Notes: generated from the sequence alone by a model not told the origin. 10,011 bases of DNA from Sphingomonadaceae bacterium (GCA_020446665.1 JAGREF010000038.1:1-10011); one strand, 5' to 3'. Counted from the stretch's first letter, positions 1 to 7,848 are shown. Numbers and translations: made by a program.

Positions 1-1058
1 CCGAACAGGATCATGTGGTGCGGGATGCCGGGCCAGCTGCCTTCCAGCCCGAAATGGACCACGAACAGGCTGGGGCTGAACCGTTTGCGGGCCAGCGATT
101 TGGCGTAGCTCTTGCCTCTTCGGCTTTCGCCCAGCAAATCGCGATAGGAATGCATGATGTCGGCATTGCTGGCGACCGCATCAAAGCGTTCTTGCCAGCC
201 ACTTGCGGTTTCGACCTCGCTCGCGCGGTTGCCGATCGTGTGGACCTTTACTACCGGATCATGCAGCCGCATCGTGCCGCCCAGCCGTTCAAAATGGCGG
301 ACCATGCCCGCGATCAGCCGATTGGTGCCGCCACGCGTCCACCACACGCCGCCATCCTTCTCCAGCTTGTGGATCAGCGCATAAATGCTGCTGGTGGTCA
401 TCGGATTGCCGCCGACCAGCAGTGTGTGAAAACTCAGCGCCTCGCGCAGCTTTTCCGACTTCACATATTTGCCGACCATGGAATAGACGCTGTTCCAGGC
501 GCGATTCTTGGCCAGTGCGGGCGCGGCCTTGATCATGCTCTTGAAGTCGAGAAAGGGCACATGGCCCAGCTTGACATAGCCTTCGCGCCAGACCTCTTCG
601 GAATAGGTCAGGAATTCCTCGTAACCGCCCAGATCACCGGGGGCGACACGGTCAATTTCCTGCCTCAGCTGGGCTTCGTCGTTGGAATAGTCGAAATTCA
701 CCCCGTCCGGCCAGTTGAGCCGGTAAAAGGGCATGACTTTCATCAGCTCGACATCCTGCGCCATGTCGTGCCCGGTCAGCTGCCACAGTTCCTCCAGGCA
801 AGGGGGATCGGTGACCACGGTGGGGCCTGCATCGAAGGTAAAGCCATCCTTTTCCCAGAAATAGGCCCGCCCACCGGGCTTGTCGCGCGCCTCCACCACG
901 GTTGTGCTGATCCCGGCGGATTGCAGCCGGATGGCCAGCGCCATGCCGCCAAAACCCGACCCGATCACACAGGCCCGCTTGCCCACCAGCCGGGCTTCAC
1001 CGCCAAAGTCAAAGCCGCCCTGCAGGCCCGGATCAGCCCCTTTTGTGCCCGCCGCCAT
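1..1058 (-). CDS. crtI: Phytoene desaturase CrtI (C-terminus outside window)
   Basis: This is the FAD-dependent desaturase that turns colourless phytoene into lycopene at the membrane. The visible 352 residues start with a Rossmann FAD motif, VIGSGFGG, at about 31-38, followed by the acidic VVEARD end of the second strand and GGRAYF at about 62-67. The next stretch, FTFDAGPTVVTDP, is characteristic of CrtI. The last visible residues, GIPHHMILFG, match the middle of the family, which is usually near 490 aa, so roughly a quarter to a third lies beyond the left edge. The ATG overlaps the crtY stop as TAATG, with AGGA nine bases upstream, which implies translational coupling. The glycine-rich motif starts about 25-30 residues later than in many CrtI proteins, so a GTG at residue 25 is a possible alternative start. 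crtB often follows in such clusters, but that is not visible here. Confidence 0.93.
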   Translation of the reverse strand, partial: MAAGTKGADPGLQGGFDFGGEARLVGKRACVIGSGFGGMALAIRLQSAGISTTVVEARDKPGGRAYFWEKDGFTFDAGPTVVTDPPCLEELWQLTGHDMAQDVELMKVMPFYRLNWPDGVNFDYSNDEAQLRQEIDRVAPGDLGGYEEFLTYSEEVWREGYVKLGHVPFLDFKSMIKAAPALAKNRAWNSVYSMVGKYVKSEKLREALSFHTLLVGGNPMTTSSIYALIHKLEKDGGVWWTRGGTNRLIAGMVRHFERLGGTMRLHDPVVKVHTIGNRASEVETASGWQERFDAVASNADIMHSYRDLLGESRRGKSYAKSLARKRFSPSLFVVHFGLEGSWPGIPHHMILF

Positions 1059-2257
1059 TATTGTGCGTCCTGCATTGTCGTGGCGGAGGAAAGTGGGGCA
1101 GCGCCAGACAGAAGCGCCCCCATGGCGCGATGGACTGGCACGGGCGGGCGCCCCGCCAGCACCCGGCATTTGTCGCCCATGGTGGAGCGAGCGGAATAGA
1201 AGCGTTCGATAAGACCCTCCGGCAAGCGGTAAAACCGCTCAAATATGCGATAGCGCAAGTCAGGCTGTGCAGCAGCGAACAGCATTGTGCCCAGCATGCG
1301 GAAGAAACCCGTTCGCGCCCAATGGTTCCGTGCGCGGGCTTCCAGCATGGCCGCCAGCTGTTCCCCCGGCAAATGCGCTTCATCTGCAATGGCCAGCGCC
1401 GTATCCACAGCCCAGGGCAAGGTATAGCTGGTGAGCGGATGGACAAAGCCGCCGCGTGATCCCGCCATGGCCACGCCGGGCACCCGCACTGCATCCTGAT
1501 AGGCGCGGAAATTGCCGCCGCTTATGACAGGCAGCACCCCTGTTTCGCCGCCCAGAATATCGCCTTCCCAACCCTGTGCGCTGGCATAGCGGTCTATCCG
1601 GCCGGACAGGGCGCTGCGATCCAGCACCGGGCTGTCGGCGTAATAGGTGTCTTCGATAAACAGCTCGTCCACGCCCAGCGGCAGGACATAGACGAAGCGA
1701 TAGGCGCCATGCTGTTCGACCGTGGCATCCATGATGACCGGACGATTGATGCGGTGCGGGGCATGGGTGCGCATGTGCCGGCCCATGAAAACCTGCCACC
1801 CGCCCTGAAAATGGCCGACCGGGTTCCAGCCCCGACAATCTATCACCGTGCGCGCTTCGATCCGCTCGCCATCGGCAAGGGTAACCCCGCGGGCATCCAG
1901 CGCGGCGACTGCGCATCTTGTGCGGATTGCCTCTGCAGGCAGTTCGCGGCGCAGGCCCGCATCGAAATCGCCAGAGGCCAGCGAGCGATAAGGCGCGCGC
2001 AAATGCCGGGCATGGGCGGGGAAGAAGACATTATAGCCATCCTCCCACTCGCTCTTGCGGAATTGAGCGAGCAGGGCCGTGCCCGCCTTATCAAGATCGC
2101 TGCCAAACCAGCTCCAGCGATGATTGCCGCCGAGTGTCTCACCCGCTTCCAGCAGGGCCAGCCGCATTTCCGGCTGCGCCCTGTGCAGGGCCAGCGCGGC
2201 CAGCCCACCAGACAGGCCACCGCCCACAATGGCAATATCAATCATGCGCCCGCTCAT
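1058..2257 (-). CDS. crtY: Lycopene beta-cyclase CrtY
   Basis: This 399-aa flavoprotein closes the ends of lycopene into beta-ionone rings, giving beta-carotene. An N-terminal dinucleotide fold (IAIVGGGLSGGLAALAL, residues 8-24) is followed by GGNHRWSWF (43-51), the CrtY equivalent of the usual NHTWSFH motif. Other family marks are the FP...APYRSL stretch (79-93), IEDTYYADSP (201-210), the late flavin-contacting GGFVHPLTSYTLP (269-281) and FYRLPEGLIERFYS (342-355). The length fits bacterial CrtY. The first ATG is chosen because TAAGG lies eight bases upstream; an in-frame ATG at residue 5 (2245) has no comparable site. The gene ends in the TAATG that starts crtI, so the two are co-transcribed and probably coupled. 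It is read divergently from the DUF2585 gene. Confidence 0.94.
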   Translation of the reverse strand: MSGRMIDIAIVGGGLSGGLAALALHRAQPEMRLALLEAGETLGGNHRWSWFGSDLDKAGTALLAQFRKSEWEDGYNVFFPAHARHLRAPYRSLASGDFDAGLRRELPAEAIRTRCAVAALDARGVTLADGERIEARTVIDCRGWNPVGHFQGGWQVFMGRHMRTHAPHRINRPVIMDATVEQHGAYRFVYVLPLGVDELFIEDTYYADSPVLDRSALSGRIDRYASAQGWEGDILGGETGVLPVISGGNFRAYQDAVRVPGVAMAGSRGGFVHPLTSYTLPWAVDTALAIADEAHLPGEQLAAMLEARARNHWARTGFFRMLGTMLFAAAQPDLRYRIFERFYRLPEGLIERFYSARSTMGDKCRVLAGRPPVPVHRAMGALLSGAAPLSSATTMQDAQ

Positions 2258-2298
2258 TGGTTCAGCCTTACCGCATGTGGCGGGGGAGGCAATGGCGA

Positions 2299-2318
2299 GC
2301 CGGTCTTTGTTGACCGGC
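2299..2318. repeat. Perfect 7-bp inverted repeat in the crtY leader region
   Basis: GCCGGTC (2299-2305) and GACCGGC (2312-2318) are exact reverse complements separated by six bases. On the crtY side the repeat is 42-61 bases upstream of the start codon, so it could form a hairpin in the crtY 5' leader or be a protein-binding site. The function is not known; only the symmetry is seen. Confidence 0.5.
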
Positions 2319-2320
2319 AG

Positions 2321-2326
2321 CTATAG
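2321..2326. promoter_or_regulatory. Palindromic CTATAG, possible shared -10 element for crtY and the DUF2585 gene
   Basis: The 101-bp gap between the divergent start codons contains CTATAG, which reads the same on both strands. It gives TATAGG on plus and TATAGC on minus, each matching four of six bases of the sigma-70 -10 consensus. Transcription would begin near 2334 rightward and near 2313 leftward. I find no convincing -35 hexamer at 16-18 bases on either side, so this is a weak call. Confidence 0.22.
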
Positions 2327-2341
2327 GCAAGCATGAAATTG

Positions 2342-2361
2342 CGTGGCATCCTTGTGCCATG
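2342..2361 (+). promoter_or_regulatory. Hairpin that pairs the whole DUF2585 start codon
   Basis: CGTGGCA (2342-2348) can pair with TGCCATG (2355-2361) through seven base pairs including one G-U, with a six-base loop TCCTTG. All three bases of the ATG at 2359 lie inside the stem, and no Shine-Dalgarno sequence is visible upstream. This could limit initiation, or simply be chance in GC-rich DNA. Confidence 0.35.
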
Positions 2362-2958
2362 GAAAAGGTTCGCCTGTCGTTGTGGCCGCATCGCCGCGCT
2401 ATCATCGCTACGCTTCTGCTGGTCCTGGCCACCACCGCAATTCTGCTGGCGATGGACCGTCCGCCCATCTGCACCTGCGGCACGGTGAAGCTGTGGCACG
2501 GGGTGGTGCAATCTTCCGAGAACAGCCAGCACATCACTGACTGGTACAGCCCCAGCCATTTCATTCACGGGCTGATCATGTATTTCTTCGCCTGGCTGCT
2601 ATGGGACAAATGGCGCCTGTTCGGCGGCAAGCCTGCGCGCTGGGCGCTGCCCATTGCCGTGGTGGTGGAGGCTGCGTGGGAGATCATGGAAAACACCCCC
2701 ATGGTCATCAACCGCTATCGCGAAGTCACGATCAGCTGGGGCTATGCCGGGGACAGCATCCTCAATTCCATTTCCGATATTGGCTGGATGGCCGCCGGTT
2801 TCCTGTTCGCCGCGCGTGTGCCCTGGAAGCTGAGCCTGGGGCTGGCGCTGTTCTTCGAACTGCTGACCGCATGGATCATCCGTGACAATCTGACGCTGAA
2901 CGTGCTGATGCTGTTCTGGCCGCTGGAAGCGGTGCGCCAGTGGCAGGGGATGGGCTAG
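2359..2958 (+). CDS. DUF2585 (UPF0314) family integral membrane protein
   Basis: This 199-aa inner-membrane protein has unknown biochemical function. It carries the conserved blocks I associate with DUF2585/UPF0314: PICTCG (36-41), KLWHGVVQSSENSQHITDWY (44-63) followed by SPSHFIHG, EAAWEIMENTP (104-114), GYAGDSILNSISD (128-140) and IRDNLTLNVLML (174-185). About five hydrophobic segments are visible near residues 13-32, 67-83, 95-110, 138-153 and 156-173. The length is typical of the family. The conserved His, Trp, Glu and Asp residues next to the membrane segments would suit an enzyme or ligand-binding role, but none is established. The start is supported by family length rather than by a ribosome binding site, which is absent. 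It diverges from crtY, and its TAG stop shares CTAG with the convergent gene on the other strand. Confidence 0.85.
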   Translation: MEKVRLSLWPHRRAIIATLLLVLATTAILLAMDRPPICTCGTVKLWHGVVQSSENSQHITDWYSPSHFIHGLIMYFFAWLLWDKWRLFGGKPARWALPIAVVVEAAWEIMENTPMVINRYREVTISWGYAGDSILNSISDIGWMAAGFLFAARVPWKLSLGLALFFELLTAWIIRDNLTLNVLMLFWPLEAVRQWQGMG

Positions 2959-3707
2959 AATTCGATCCCGCAGCTTTTCATATGGCTGCGCAGCCCGCTG
3001 AACATCATCTTTTCCAGCTTTGCATCTTCCTCTGCAACCGGAGGGGCGGAATCGATCCGGCTGCGCAAAGCGGTGACTTTGGGCATGGCGTCCTTGATGT
3101 TGCCATACCACGGGGCCGTGCGCAGCTGATAATCCAGATCGGCCATTTCCGACGGGTCCATGGAATCGCGCAGGCGGCGTTCCGTGGCCTGCCTGTCCCG
3201 CTCCAGCGCGCCCGCGCTGGGATTGCCATCTTCGCTGCTCATGATGCTGGTCAAGGTTTCGTCATAGGTAACATTGGCAAAGGCATTGTCGAACAGCTTG
3301 CGCCCGCCGGGGCTGTCGAAGAAATCGGCCATTCCGGCGACATGGTCCGCCGGATAGGCGGAAAAGATCGCGATCAGGCCTTGCTTGAATTCAGCCTCGT
3401 CTTCCAGAAAGCCGCGCCATAATTCCGGCTCGCCAGCCTGCAGCATCGCCTTGACCGCGCCGGGGCAGCTTTCCTCCAGCCATGCGATATCGGGATCGGT
3501 GGTCAGTGCCTGTGGCATGTCCACATCAATCAGCTTGCGAAACAGCTGCTTATTGCGGTCATCGTTGGAAAACAGCGCGACCAGCCGCTCGACCGGCTCC
3601 GCCGCCGGAGCCTGTGCCGCTTGCGCGTGAGCCGGTCCGGCGAGCGCCAGCGGGGTGAGACAGAGCGCCGGAGCGGCGAGCAAGAGCGAGCGGATTTTCC
3701 TGTTCAT
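2955..3707 (-). CDS. Exported protein with a DUF2059-like segment, function unknown
   Basis: This 250-aa protein has a clear Sec signal peptide: basic MNRKIR, a hydrophobic core, and likely cleavage after AHA at residue 28. The mature part is mostly helical and charged. The stretch DHVAGMADFFDSPGGRKL (121-138) resembles the core of DUF2059, where an aromatic pair is followed by a short S-x-G-x-K/R-L segment; the rest is too divergent for me to be sure of the family. Two cysteines, C81 and C246, could form a periplasmic disulfide. There is no Shine-Dalgarno upstream; instead a promoter-like pair places +1 at or next to the ATG. It lies 40 bp after the S9 peptidase gene on the same strand. It could therefore be co-transcribed, with a periplasmic role connected to peptide handling, but that is inference. 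Confidence 0.75.
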   Translation of the reverse strand: MNRKIRSLLLAAPALCLTPLALAGPAHAQAAQAPAAEPVERLVALFSNDDRNKQLFRKLIDVDMPQALTTDPDIAWLEESCPGAVKAMLQAGEPELWRGFLEDEAEFKQGLIAIFSAYPADHVAGMADFFDSPGGRKLFDNAFANVTYDETLTSIMSSEDGNPSAGALERDRQATERRLRDSMDPSEMADLDYQLRTAPWYGNIKDAMPKVTALRSRIDSAPPVAEEDAKLEKMMFSGLRSHMKSCGIEF

Positions 3708-3713
3708 GCGAAG

Positions 3714-3742
3714 AGGATAGGCGAGCCCGCCCTTGTGCGCAA
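3714..3742 (-). promoter_or_regulatory. Possible promoter giving a leaderless mRNA for the DUF2059-like gene
   Basis: On the minus strand TTGCGC (3742-3737) and TATCCT (3719-3714) are separated by exactly 17 bases. The -10 box ends six bases before the ATG at 3707, so initiation seven bases downstream would fall on the A of ATG. The absence of a Shine-Dalgarno fits this. Each hexamer matches its consensus only in part. Confidence 0.35.
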
Positions 3743-3747
3743 TTGCC

Positions 3748-5808
3748 TCAATCGCCAGAGCCGCTCCCCTTTGCGCCCGCCGCCAGCCTGGGCCGCGGGG
3801 GGGGCATTTCTGCCTTGCGGTTACCCGTCATAAGATAGGTGTCAAACCATTCCATCATCCGCAGATTATAGTCATAGCGGGCCGCAGCCTTGCTGTTGCC
3901 ATGGCCTTCACCGGGATAAAGCACCAGCCGCACCGGCGTGTCAGGCTTGCGCACCTTGATATTGCGATAAAGCTCGTAGCTTTGCGTCGGGCTGACGCGC
4001 GTATCGCTGTCACCATGCATGATCAGCAGCGGCGTTTCCGCCTTGTCCACGTGATAGATCGGGCTGACTTCCAGCATCTCCATCCATTTTTCCCACGGCC
4101 AGTGGCGTGAATGGACATTGTGCATTTCCCACGGAATATCGGTGGTGCCGAATTTGCTGATCTGGTTGGAAATGCCGACAAACATCACCGCTGCCGCATA
4201 TTCTTCGCTCAGCGCCGTTGCGCCCCAGCCGCTGGCATAGCCGCCATAGGAACCGCCGGTAATGCCGGTGCGCTTCGGATCGGTAATTCCCTGTGCCACC
4301 AGTGCGCGCTTGGCATCGACGATGTCGTTGAATTCCTTGCCCGCATAATCATCCTGATGCGCCTTGGCGAAGGCAACGCCATAGCCGGTCGAGCCGCGAT
4401 AATTGGGGTGGAACACGGCATAACCCTTACCCGCGCCAACCTGGCCGGGCATGGAATAGGCCGTCAGCCAGCCATTGGAATAATGGCTTTCCGGACCGCC
4501 ATGGACCATCATGATGGTCGGGCTGCCACCCTTGGCCGCGCCGCCAACCGGCTCGATCAGGATGCCTTCCACTTCCTGACCATCCCCCGCGGTGTAGGTC
4601 ATGATGCTCTGCTTGCCGAAACTGATATCGGCCAGCCATGGGTTATGCTTCGTCCAGCGGATGAATTTGCCATTGTCATATGTAAACAGCTCGGTCGGGT
4701 GGCCCGGCGCGTGGGCTTCCACCGCCAGTACGCCGCCTGCTTCCTCGACATTGGTGAGGATCAGGCCGGCTGCGTCCACCTCTTCCATCGAGGCGAGGTC
4801 CGCGCCATAGATGCGCAGCACGCTGCGCGCACCCTTGTGCACCACAGCGGCGAGGCTGCCATCGGATAGCCAGGTGGTATCGACCACCGCCTCCTCAGCG
4901 CCTTCAATTACCGCCCGCATCTCGCCTGTCCCGCTGCGCGCCAGGTAGAGCGTGGTGGCGGCCGGATCATTCTTGTCCACCGCAGCCACAATGGCGATCA
5001 CGTCGCCACTGGGGGAAGCTTCAACATCGCCGATCTTGCCGGGGGTGGCGATCACTTGCAGCATTTTCCCGCCGGACAAGTCAATCACATGCACGCGCTT
5101 GGCAGTGTAGCTGTCATCCACTTGCGGGGTGGGGGCGCTTTCCACCAGGGCGCGCTTGCCATCGCCCAGCAGCTGGAACGCGCTTACATAGCCGGGCAGT
5201 GGGATTTCACGCGGGTCGGCATCGACTTTCTCGCCACCAACCTGTGCAACGAACAGGCGGTTCAGCTTGCCTTCCTCTTCATACACCACGGCGTTGAAAC
5301 CGGCCTTGGACTGCGTATTGCGCTGGTCATCCTTGGCCGCACCCGCAAGCATGAAGAGCTGCGAGCCATCGGCTGACCATTCATAGGCGCGCACCGATGC
5401 GCCATCCACTTCGGCCAGCTTGCGCTCTGCCCCGCCATCGACCGGGATGCCCCAGACGGCACTCTTCTCGCCCTTGGCAGTGTACAGGAACGAAACGGTC
5501 CGCCCGTCCGGCGAGAATGACAATGAGGAAACGCTCATATCTTCCGGCAGGAAATCGCGCGCCTGATCCGGGCCCCATGCCAGCTTGAGTTGCTGCGTCG
5601 TCCCGCCATCATCCTCACCGCTGGTCACATCGGGCAGGGAAGCGGTGGTATAGGCGATCCGGCTGCCATCGGGAGAGACTTCGATCGTGCCAACCTGCTC
5701 CAGTTTCGCGACATCTTCCGGCGTCATCGGGCGGGCGAGCGCCCCGGTGGAGAAAGTGGCAGGAGCAAGCATGGTTGCAGCGATCAGGGCGGCGCGCAGC
5801 GTCGTCAT
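3748..5808 (-). CDS. Exported S9 family serine peptidase (prolyl oligopeptidase / acylaminoacyl-peptidase type)
   Basis: This 686-aa serine peptidase probably acts in the periplasm, removing peptides or blocked residues from the ends of oligopeptides. The signal peptide is MTTLRAALIAATMLAPATF through ALA (about residue 26). The N-terminal two thirds contain repeated SPDG-type blades (VSPDGSRIAY, FSPDGRTVSF, WSADGSQLF), as in the beta-propeller of S9 enzymes. The C-terminal alpha/beta-hydrolase has HGGPESHY (oxyanion region, about 436), NYRGSTGYG (469-477), nucleophile GGSYGG (Ser about 520), HGDSDTRV (Asp about 602) and GEGHG (His about 636). The catalytic triad is complete. An upstream in-frame ATG at 5874 would bury the signal peptide behind 22 extra residues and overlaps a promoter-like element, so 5808 is preferred; AAAGGA lies 12 bases upstream. 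The low-complexity tail follows a C8 tract. Confidence 0.9.
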   Translation of the reverse strand: MTTLRAALIAATMLAPATFSTGALARPMTPEDVAKLEQVGTIEVSPDGSRIAYTTASLPDVTSGEDDGGTTQQLKLAWGPDQARDFLPEDMSVSSLSFSPDGRTVSFLYTAKGEKSAVWGIPVDGGAERKLAEVDGASVRAYEWSADGSQLFMLAGAAKDDQRNTQSKAGFNAVVYEEEGKLNRLFVAQVGGEKVDADPREIPLPGYVSAFQLLGDGKRALVESAPTPQVDDSYTAKRVHVIDLSGGKMLQVIATPGKIGDVEASPSGDVIAIVAAVDKNDPAATTLYLARSGTGEMRAVIEGAEEAVVDTTWLSDGSLAAVVHKGARSVLRIYGADLASMEEVDAAGLILTNVEEAGGVLAVEAHAPGHPTELFTYDNGKFIRWTKHNPWLADISFGKQSIMTYTAGDGQEVEGILIEPVGGAAKGGSPTIMMVHGGPESHYSNGWLTAYSMPGQVGAGKGYAVFHPNYRGSTGYGVAFAKAHQDDYAGKEFNDIVDAKRALVAQGITDPKRTGITGGSYGGYASGWGATALSEEYAAAVMFVGISNQISKFGTTDIPWEMHNVHSRHWPWEKWMEMLEVSPIYHVDKAETPLLIMHGDSDTRVSPTQSYELYRNIKVRKPDTPVRLVLYPGEGHGNSKAAARYDYNLRMMEWFDTYLMTGNRKAEMPPPRPRLAAGAKGSGSGD
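3797..3804. repeat. Eight-base G/C homopolymer near the 3' end of the S9 peptidase gene
   Basis: The plus strand has eight consecutive G; in the coding sense it is C8 within ATG CCC CCC CCG, encoding Met-Pro-Pro-Pro just before the stop. With one C fewer, the frame stays open through the S9 stop and enters the downstream 250-aa gene in its own frame. With one C more, it runs to a TGA overlapping that gene's ATG. Confidence 0.9.
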
Positions 5809-5846
5809 GGGTCGGTCATATCCTTTCATTTGAAACCGATACGCGC

Positions 5847-5874
5847 CTTTTAGCGAGAGGTTCCCGTGACGCAA
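5847..5874 (-). promoter_or_regulatory. Possible promoter of the S9 peptidase gene
   Basis: On the minus strand TTGCGT (5874-5869) and TAAAAG (5852-5847) are 16 bases apart. Initiation near 5840 would leave a leader of about 32 bases containing AAAGGA (5826-5821) before the ATG at 5808. The match to sigma-70 is moderate. It supports the signal-peptide start over the earlier ATG at 5874. Confidence 0.33.
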
Positions 5875-5905
5875 CTATAGCCGGCCCCGCCATCCCTGAT
5901 CGACC

Positions 5906-5935
5906 GACAGCAGCCGTTTGTCGAACCGGGCTGTC
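5906..5935. repeat. Inverted repeat in the divergent S9/DUF885 promoter region
   Basis: GACAGC (5906-5911) and GCTGTC (5930-5935) are exact reverse complements with 18 bases between, and the inner CCGTT/AACCGG can partly continue the pairing. It sits in the 219-bp gap between two divergent exported peptidase genes, so an operator is possible. I see no convincing sigma-70 promoter for the rightward gene in this gap. Confidence 0.3.
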
Positions 5936-6027
5936 TGCTTGCAGGCGCAGCGTTTAGCGGCCTGTCATCGAAGAATGCACATCGAGCGCCCATGTCAGGC
6001 GGTACTCTCAATCGGGAAACAAATTGC

Positions 6028-7848
6028 ATGACCAGACTTCACCTTGCCTTGCTTGCCTCTGCCGCACTGGCACTGCCTGCCGCACCTGCACTGGCGGATC
6101 ACCACGAGAAAGCGCCTGCCATTGCCGCAGAGCAAAGCGCGCATGACCGGCTTTTCGCGCTGTTCGCATGGACAGATGAGGAGGAATTGCGGCTTAATCC
6201 CCTCAGCGCGCTGTTTCGCGGGGATATGCGCTATGCTGACAAGCTGGGCGATTACCTGACACCGGAATATAATGAAGCCAGCCGCAAACTGGCGCAGGAC
6301 AGCCTCGACAGACTGGTGCAGATTGACCGCGCGCAGCTGAATGCGACGGACAAGATCGCCTATGATGTGTTCAAATATAATAACGAGCAGTCACTGGCCG
6401 GGCTGACGCCGGAAATCCTGGCGCTCACGGAAACGCGCCCGATCAACCATTTCAGTGGCTTCCACACATTCTACCCGACCTTCGCCAGCGGCCAGAGTGC
6501 GGCTCCGTTCAAGACGGTGGAGGATTACGAAAACAACCTGCGCCGCCATGATGATTATATCGCGCTGACGGACCGGTCGATCGCCATGTTCCGCGAAGGG
6601 CTTGCTTCCGGCGTGGTCGAAACGAAGCTGACGATCGGCAATGTCATCGAACAGCTTGATACGCAGCTGGCCCAGCCGGTTGAGGAATCGCCCCTGTGGG
6701 GGCCGGTGACCATGTTCCCCGAGGAATTCAGCGAAGCAGACAAGGCGCGGCTGACCGCGACCTATCGCGCCAAGATCGGGCAGGTCAATGCCGCCCATCG
6801 CCGGCTGCGCGATTTCCTGAAGAATGAATATTATGATCAGGCCCGCGATGAAGTGGGGCTGAGCCAGATGAAGGGCGGGGACGTGCTCTATGCCCGCCTG
6901 ATCGAAAACACGACCACTCTGCCGCTGACCGCAGAATACCTGCACGAGCTGGGCCTGTCCGAAGTCGCACGCATTCGCGGCGAAATGGAAAAGGTGAAAC
7001 AGGAAGTCGGCTTTTCAGGGACGCTGGGTGAATTTTTCGATCACATCCGCACCGATCCGAAATTCAAGCCGCAAACCCGCGAAGGGCTGACGCAAAGCTA
7101 TTACGATGTCGGCAAGACGGTGGATGGCAAGATCGCCGCGCTTTTCTCCACTCTGCCCAAGGCACCGCTGGAAATCCGTCCCTACGAACCCTTCCGCGAG
7201 AAATTCGAAGCGGGTGGCTCTTATCAGCAGGGTGCGCCCGATGGCTCGCGGCCCGGCATATTCTATTTCAATGCCTATGATCTGCCCAGCCGGACCACGC
7301 CGGGGATCACCACGCTCTATCTGCATGAAGGTGCGCCGGGGCATCATTTCCAGATCAGTCTGGCGCAGGAAAACGAGGCACTGCCTGCTTTCATGCGCTT
7401 TGGCGGCAATACTGCCTATGTCGAAGGCTGGGCGCTTTATGCGGAAACGCTGGGCTTCGAAATGGGCCTGTTCGATGATCCTTACCAGCGGTTCGGCACC
7501 TATGATGACGAAATGCTGCGCGCCATGCGGCTGGTGGTGGATACCGGCCTGCATGCCAAGGGCTGGACGCGCGAACAGGCGATTGAGTATATGCTCGCCA
7601 ATTCAGGCATGGGCCGCACTGACGCCACGGCAGAGGTGGAACGCTATATCGCCATTCCCAGCCAGGCACTGGCCTACAAGGTCGGCGCGCTGAAGATCCA
7701 GGAATTGCGCAAGCGTGCGCAAGACCGGCTGGGTGACAAGTTCGACATTCGCGAATTCCACGAAATCGTGCTGGGCACCGGCGCGCTGCCGCTGCCCGTG
7801 CTGGATAAAAAGGTGGATGACTGGATCGCGGGCAAGCTGGCCGAATGA
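6028..7848 (+). CDS. Exported DUF885 family protein, probable metallopeptidase
   Basis: This 606-aa protein belongs to DUF885, whose members look like zinc-dependent peptidases. The start at 6028 gives a classic signal peptide, [20 protein letters not shown], with cleavage after ALA at residue 23; an in-frame ATG at 5992 adds 12 polar residues and is less likely. The mature N-terminus DHHEKAP is followed by [14 protein letters not shown], a family-type stretch. The proposed metal site is [13 protein letters not shown], with His433-Glu434 and His439-His440, followed by [10 protein letters not shown] with Glu466 and Glu473. The C-terminus ([20 protein letters not shown], then [19 protein letters not shown]) is also typical, and the length matches the family. 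It is transcribed divergently from the S9 peptidase gene, which suggests shared use in extracytoplasmic peptide breakdown. The ribosome binding site is weak (GGGAAA). Substrate is unknown. Confidence 0.88.
   Translation: MTRLHLALLASAALALPAAPALADHHEKAPAIAAEQSAHDRLFALFAWTDEEELRLNPLSALFRGDMRYADKLGDYLTPEYNEASRKLAQDSLDRLVQIDRAQLNATDKIAYDVFKYNNEQSLAGLTPEILALTETRPINHFSGFHTFYPTFASGQSAAPFKTVEDYENNLRRHDDYIALTDRSIAMFREGLASGVVETKLTIGNVIEQLDTQLAQPVEESPLWGPVTMFPEEFSEADKARLTATYRAKIGQVNAAHRRLRDFLKNEYYDQARDEVGLSQMKGGDVLYARLIENTTTLPLTAEYLHELGLSEVARIRGEMEKVKQEVGFSGTLGEFFDHIRTDPKFKPQTREGLTQSYYDVGKTVDGKIAALFSTLPKAPLEIRPYEPFREKFEAGGSYQQGAPDGSRPGIFYFNAYDLPSRTTPGITTLYLHEGAPGHHFQISLAQENEALPAFMRFGGNTAYVEGWALYAETLGFEMGLFDDPYQRFGTYDDEMLRAMRLVVDTGLHAKGWTREQAIEYMLANSGMGRTDATAEVERYIAIPSQALAYKVGALKIQELRKRAQDRLGDKFDIREFHEIVLGTGALPLPVLDKKVDDWIAGKLAE

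Noticed and set aside
15..1199. 394-codon plus-strand ORF
   Set aside because: It lies antisense to crtI and the end of crtY, both with clear motifs. Long antisense frames are expected in GC-rich coding DNA, and its protein lacks recognisable domains.
4111..4869. 252-codon plus-strand ORF
   Set aside because: It is antisense to the catalytic part of the S9 peptidase gene and shows no ribosome site or domain.
5809..5874. Earlier ATG of the S9 peptidase gene
   Set aside because: It would put 22 residues ahead of a typical signal peptide, lacks a ribosome site and coincides with a promoter-like element.
5992..6027. Earlier ATG of the DUF885 gene
   Set aside because: It adds 12 polar residues before a complete signal peptide without a better ribosome site.
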